Of a stretch of DNA of 64,000 bases, positions 60,594-64,000 are shown piece by piece. Under the pieces are notes generated by a model, which saw nothing but the letters and a program-made list of their open reading frames with translations, did not search any database and was not told where the DNA came from. The stretch is from Protopterus annectens. Its lineage: Eukaryota > Chordata > Ceratodontiformes > Protopteridae. Where the stretch lies: assembly GCF_019279795.1 (NCBI RefSeq), contig NC_056725.1, forward strand, positions 1,070,206,068 through 1,070,270,067. Reading direction: 5' to 3'. Position 1 is the stretch's first letter; every line of letters starts with the position of its first letter. The position numbers and the translations under genes were made by a program.

Positions 60594-61973
60594 TGTGACA
60601 CTACCAGCCCAGCTATCTGGAATTTTGTAAGTAATTCTATGCCATTTATGATTATTGATATGATATTTACGGAACTGTATATTATGTACTGAGCTGCAAG
60701 AGTGTAACCACCACTGTTTACACTGCTGGAACATAGAAGATTAACTTACAAAACATCAAGAAAATAAGTTGAAATTAACTGCTTTATGATTGTGCTATAA
60801 AAGTCAGTTTTAGTGCAGAAGCAGACACAATGTCTAGAGCTAGAAGTTTTTTTATTATCTTGAAAGAAAAGTAATTACTAGGTTTAACATATAGTGTTTT
60901 ATTGCTTTATGACTTCCTAGCAGCTACCCAGTTCTGAGCAAAGATCTGAGACATATGTATTTCTCACACAAATATGCTAACTCCTGTTAAGTTTCTGTTT
61001 AGTCTGGGAACTGAAGTCAGGTGACAAAGAGTGATGTCACACAAGCTAACCCAGCAGTAATTTGTGATATTAATTTAAGAACTCTCTTAGAGAGAGACAC
61101 TGTGCATTTTTTATTTTGTCTTTGACCTGGAAACATTTACTCATCATCATATCTGCACTTGCTTCGTGGCATAGTATCGCTCTTAGATATAGATAGGAAT
61201 ATAGTAAAGATTAGTTTATATGTTTTCTGTATTTATTTGAGACTGTCCAGCAATGTTGTTTTAAAATATTTCCTGTGATTTTGAACTCTGAAGTTTCTAT
61301 GTTGTGTAGTTATTGCCTTGTTCTTTTATTATTTATTATTAAATATATTTATACCTATCTTTGTGGCTGATATTTGTGAGGCATATTTAAGCTCTTAGAG
61401 TACTTGCTTATGTATTTTTTGACACTGTGCAGGCCACTCCTAAATAGCCTTGCACGTCTTGGTCAACACTACCATTTGTATAATAGTAACATTACAAAGT
61501 AGGATTGGACACCCTTTGTAAGGGCCTTATAGTAGCTGATAAAGAGCTAGCTGTTGGCAGTGAAAACTACCTTATAGTCTGGGCAGAAGGGGCATAGTTA
61601 GTAAACCTGTGCCAGCCTTTCCCAGGTGTGTGTATGTGTTACTATATAAATCAAATCTCAAAGTGCATGTGTATCAGCTACCTGGGCAAGGACACAAAGC
61701 ACTGGTTGGACAGAGAGGGTGCTGGACATTTTGACTTGGCCACTCGGCTGAGATCTCAAGTCTATAGCTGTGCCAGTGGGGAGTTTAATTGGGGATCTGG
61801 TGAAAGAGGGAGAAACCAGACCCAAACTGACTGTAATCTCTGTGTGCCCTTAAGGGAAATTGCACTTTACTGTGTGTATGTACTTGTCATCCTCCCATTG
61901 TTTACATCCCTCACTGTTGCCAGTCATGAGGATTGAGGCTCTTTGATTACTGTGCCAGTGCAGAGGTGTGACA
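60594..61973 (+). repeat. 3' LTR of the Gmr1-like fossil
   Basis: Starts TGTGACACTACCAGCC after a purine-rich stretch and ends GTGTGACA. About 1380 bp. It matches the 5' LTR throughout apart from the microsatellite tracts. Confidence 0.9.
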
Positions 61974-63133
61974 TAGATATATATGTATTTGAAAATTACT
62001 GAAACAAGCCCAAATTGTTGAATTCACATTCCCATTTCATAAAAATGAATGAATGAGTAACATAAAAAATACATGCTAATAATATGAATGGAATGTAGGT
62101 TCATTTTTAAATAATATGCTCTATTTACTGACTTTTTGGATTTAATTTAATGTTTGCATTTGTTAGACAGGCCCCAGGACTCAGCAAGCTTTGTACAGTG
62201 TGCAGTAATAGTGCAAGACCTGCTGCAGGCAATATGGCCAATGTGTGATCCAGGAATGAGCTCCCAAAACATGCATGAGCACTTCTGCACTATTCCTGCA
62301 TGGACGCAGCCCCTATATGCTAATCACCTCATTTTCTGGTGAAAATCATGCAAAATTAGTGATCCAGGAAGCAGGCAGGCATCTGTGCAGGAATAGTGTA
62401 GACTGCAGAAATGTATTCAGCCAGTAGCTGGATACATTTCTGCAAACTACAAAATGGAGGCATGAAAGCTCATAAAAAGGCATGTATTATAAGGGTTAGG
62501 CATGTTAATGGCCAAATATATGGCCATAGGCATGACAAATAGTTTCAAAATTATATAAAAAAAAAAAAACGGGATTGGCCCAAAAATAAGAAAAAAAGCT
62601 GGAAATAAGCTTTTAAACCAAAATCATCATTTTGCCATAGTAGTCAATAGCATGCATAACACAAGACCATGGAATAGTGGTTGCTAAGGGGGAAGGCTGA
62701 GTGTCGGATTTGTAACAATGCATTAGCAGTCAGTTATATGCAAATGAGGGGAATGATACTGAATCACAGATTTCCCATCAGTGCTAGCTTGCACCCAACC
62801 GTGTAGGTGCAATAACACCATGGTCTAATCCTAAGAGCTAGAAGACCTCATGAGGGGGAGTGTCATGACTTGTAAGCTTATTGGAGCACAGTGGCCTGTG
62901 TACAGCTAAGTAAGGGGTGGGTCTGAAGCTGCCGAGCAGTATTTATATTGCCTAAATGGGTGTGTATGCCACGAACCTGGTTTTAAACAAAAAAAATGCA
63001 GGAAATAGCAGCTCCATTCACATATGAACACTGGGTTTGCACAGCATGCCTCGGGGCTTAAACGGGAAGGCAATGGGAAGGAAAAACAGCAGTAGGAAGG
63101 TAATCAAGGAGAGCTAGCACAGCTGGCAGGTGA
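61974..63133. other. Region upstream of the Harbinger gene
   Basis: No gene recognised. It may be the 5' part of the Harbinger transposon. It contains related words TGCACTATTCCTGCA and TGCAGGAATAGTG in opposite orientations (62286-62301 and 62386-62399), and a perfect 13-bp hairpin at 62404-62416 with 62432-62444. An A-run lies near 62559-62571. Confidence 0.45.
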
Positions 63134-63184
63134 AATGTATCAGAATCAGCCAATTACACGGGCAGCAGCCCAGCCCAGCACACT

Positions 63185-63193
63185 ACTATAAAC
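63185..63193 (+). promoter_or_regulatory. TATA-like box upstream of the Harbinger gene
   Basis: CTATAAACT about 95 bases before the first ATG of the transposase frame; suggestive only. Confidence 0.3.
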
Positions 63194-63286
63194 TATGCAA
63201 ACACCTTTCACTCTGTTTTTTTTCCCACAAACTCTACACCACTGGTGTACACAAATGGGGACATTTTACCTAACAAAACCAACAAA

Positions 63287-64000
63287 ATGATAGGGGCTGC
63301 TGGCGCTCTCATAAATCAATATGTGGAAGAGGCTGAGGGTAGTGAGGATAAGAATGCTGATGACCATCCCACAGTGAGGAGAAGGAGAAGAGTGTACCGA
63401 CCCAGGGTAACCTACCAGGGTCTACATGAGCTGGAGATAGTGGAGTGCTATAGGGTGGACAGGGACCTCCTACAGCAAATTGTTCAGCTGTGCCAGCCAT
63501 GCCTCACACACAGAACCAAGAGAGGGAAACCCATCCAAGTGGATAACAAGGTATGTATAGGCTTAAGAATACTAGCCACAGGTACTTTCCAAACGCCAAC
63601 TGGGGGTATCATGGGGTTCTCACAGGCATCAGCATACAGGGTATTCCACCAGTTCCTGGATGCCATGTTAGCAAATGCCAGTGAGCACATATATTTCCAT
63701 ATCACCCATGAGGCATTGTCCAGCAATATGTGTCTCTTACACCAAATTGCAGAATACCCTGAGGTAGTGAGTGCTATAGACTGCATGCACATACACATCA
63801 AAGCACCACCTGGTGAGTGGGGTAGGGTCTACATAAACAGCAAGGGCTTCTCCTCCATCAACTGCCAGGTCATGTGTGATGCCCAGGGCATTATAATGAA
63901 TGTGTGTGCTGGCAGCCCTGGAAGCTATCACAACTCACACATCTGGCATATGATGCAGCTATACCAGAGATTTGCCAGTGAGAATATCCCATATGGTCAC
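63287..64000 (+). CDS. Harbinger (PIF/Harbinger) transposase, 5' part, runs off the window
   Basis: 238 codons from the first ATG to the last base without a stop. An in-frame TGA at 63131-63133 precedes it and no earlier ATG exists in the frame. Residues 1-45 are charged and include RRRRRVYRPR (31-40). Residues 57-128 form the helical N-terminal part (VDRDLLQQIVQLCQPC, then LRILATGTFQ and SQASAYRVFHQFLDAM). Residues 163-204 hold AIDCMHIHIKAP (first catalytic Asp at 165) and KGFSSINCQVMCDAQGIIMN, as in HARBI1-type DDE nucleases. Residues 205-238 include CAGSPGSYHNSHIW. The second Asp and the Glu lie beyond the window. The enzyme cuts and pastes its transposon with 3-bp target duplications. The partner Myb-like gene and the terminal repeats are not visible. 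The uninterrupted frame suggests a recent copy. Confidence 0.88.
   Translation, partial: MIGAAGALINQYVEEAEGSEDKNADDHPTVRRRRRVYRPRVTYQGLHELEIVECYRVDRDLLQQIVQLCQPCLTHRTKRGKPIQVDNKVCIGLRILATGTFQTPTGGIMGFSQASAYRVFHQFLDAMLANASEHIYFHITHEALSSNMCLLHQIAEYPEVVSAIDCMHIHIKAPPGEWGRVYINSKGFSSINCQVMCDAQGIIMNVCAGSPGSYHNSHIWHMMQLYQRFASENIPYGH

Larger units (their letters stand above)
53547..61973 (+). mobile_element. Gmr1-like Ty3/gypsy fossil with both LTRs
   Basis: A full-length but broken LTR element (several breaks plus one LINE insertion). 5' LTR 53547-55009, gag about 55280-56570 with a CCHC knuckle near 56400, a protease region about 56570-56830, integrase about 57340-58022 continuing at about 58850-59130, reverse transcriptase about 59150-60010, RNase H about 60050-60500, a purine tract before the 3' LTR at 60594-61973. 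Integrase lies upstream of reverse transcriptase, the Ty1/copia-like order known for the Gmr1 group. The flanks CAGAT and TAGAT match in 4 of 5. The two LTRs differ by roughly 10% by eye over their first 280 bp, so the insertion is old. Confidence 0.9.

Noticed and set aside
53547-61973. An endogenous retrovirus with an envelope gene
   Set aside because: No envelope-like frame is present between RNase H and the 3' LTR; the parts fit a Ty3/gypsy element.
61974-63133. Myb-like partner gene of the Harbinger element
   Set aside because: No frame of useful length or Myb/trihelix motif is visible upstream of the transposase.

Overview
The window looks like non-coding DNA from a large, repeat-rich vertebrate genome. 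I could not identify any host protein-coding gene. The repeat mix is vertebrate: CR1-type LINEs with an SGNH-esterase ORF1, tRNA-headed SINEs resembling fish DANA/V-SINEs, a Gmr1-type and a mag-type Ty3/gypsy fossil, Penelope-like elements (PLEs) with a GIY-YIG endonuclease, a Harbinger transposase, and at least a dozen long (GT)n, (AT)n, (GATA)n and similar tracts. A fish, lobe-finned fish, amphibian or cartilaginous fish would all fit; the sequence alone does not decide.

Layout. 0-13 kb: a foldback element (15-533), an LTR fragment (about 2960-3450), an old CR1 (3.6-5.5 kb), a SINE (7.1 kb), a CR1 3' end (9.8-10.8 kb) and a second foldback element (12131-12745). 13-18 kb: a mag-like gypsy fossil and a PLE 3' scrap. 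18-29 kb: a SINE, a CR1 carrying ORF1 and ORF2 broken by an oppositely oriented CR1, another SINE, and two head-to-tail minus-strand CR1s, the second holding a third foldback element (28103-28513). 30-41 kb: a plus-strand CR1, a minus-strand L2/CR1-group LINE, and the most complete CR1 (about 36.85-41.37 kb, minus), itself interrupted by a fourth foldback element (37891-38275). 41.6-48.3 kb: a SINE and two PLEs arranged head-to-head as a large inverted repeat. 48.4-53.3 kb: a CR1 fragment, an extraordinary nested palindrome block (50821-51588) and a fifth foldback element (52670-53293). 53.5-62.0 kb: a Gmr1-like LTR fossil with both LTRs and a CR1 inserted in it. 63.1-64.0 kb: an uninterrupted Harbinger transposase frame that runs off the window edge.

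The most unusual content is the foldback family. Five dispersed copies share GG-rich ends and 7-9 bp target duplications. Three of them carry a tandem core of telomere-like TTAGGG motifs, and in four copies the arms are stacked hairpins whose sequences differ between copies while the architecture stays the same. I found no transposase for it in the window. The nested palindrome block at 50.8-51.6 kb may be a related structure or an independent one.

All coordinates were read by eye from the sequence. Boundaries of degenerate elements are approximate, and family names rest on remembered motifs, not on a database search.
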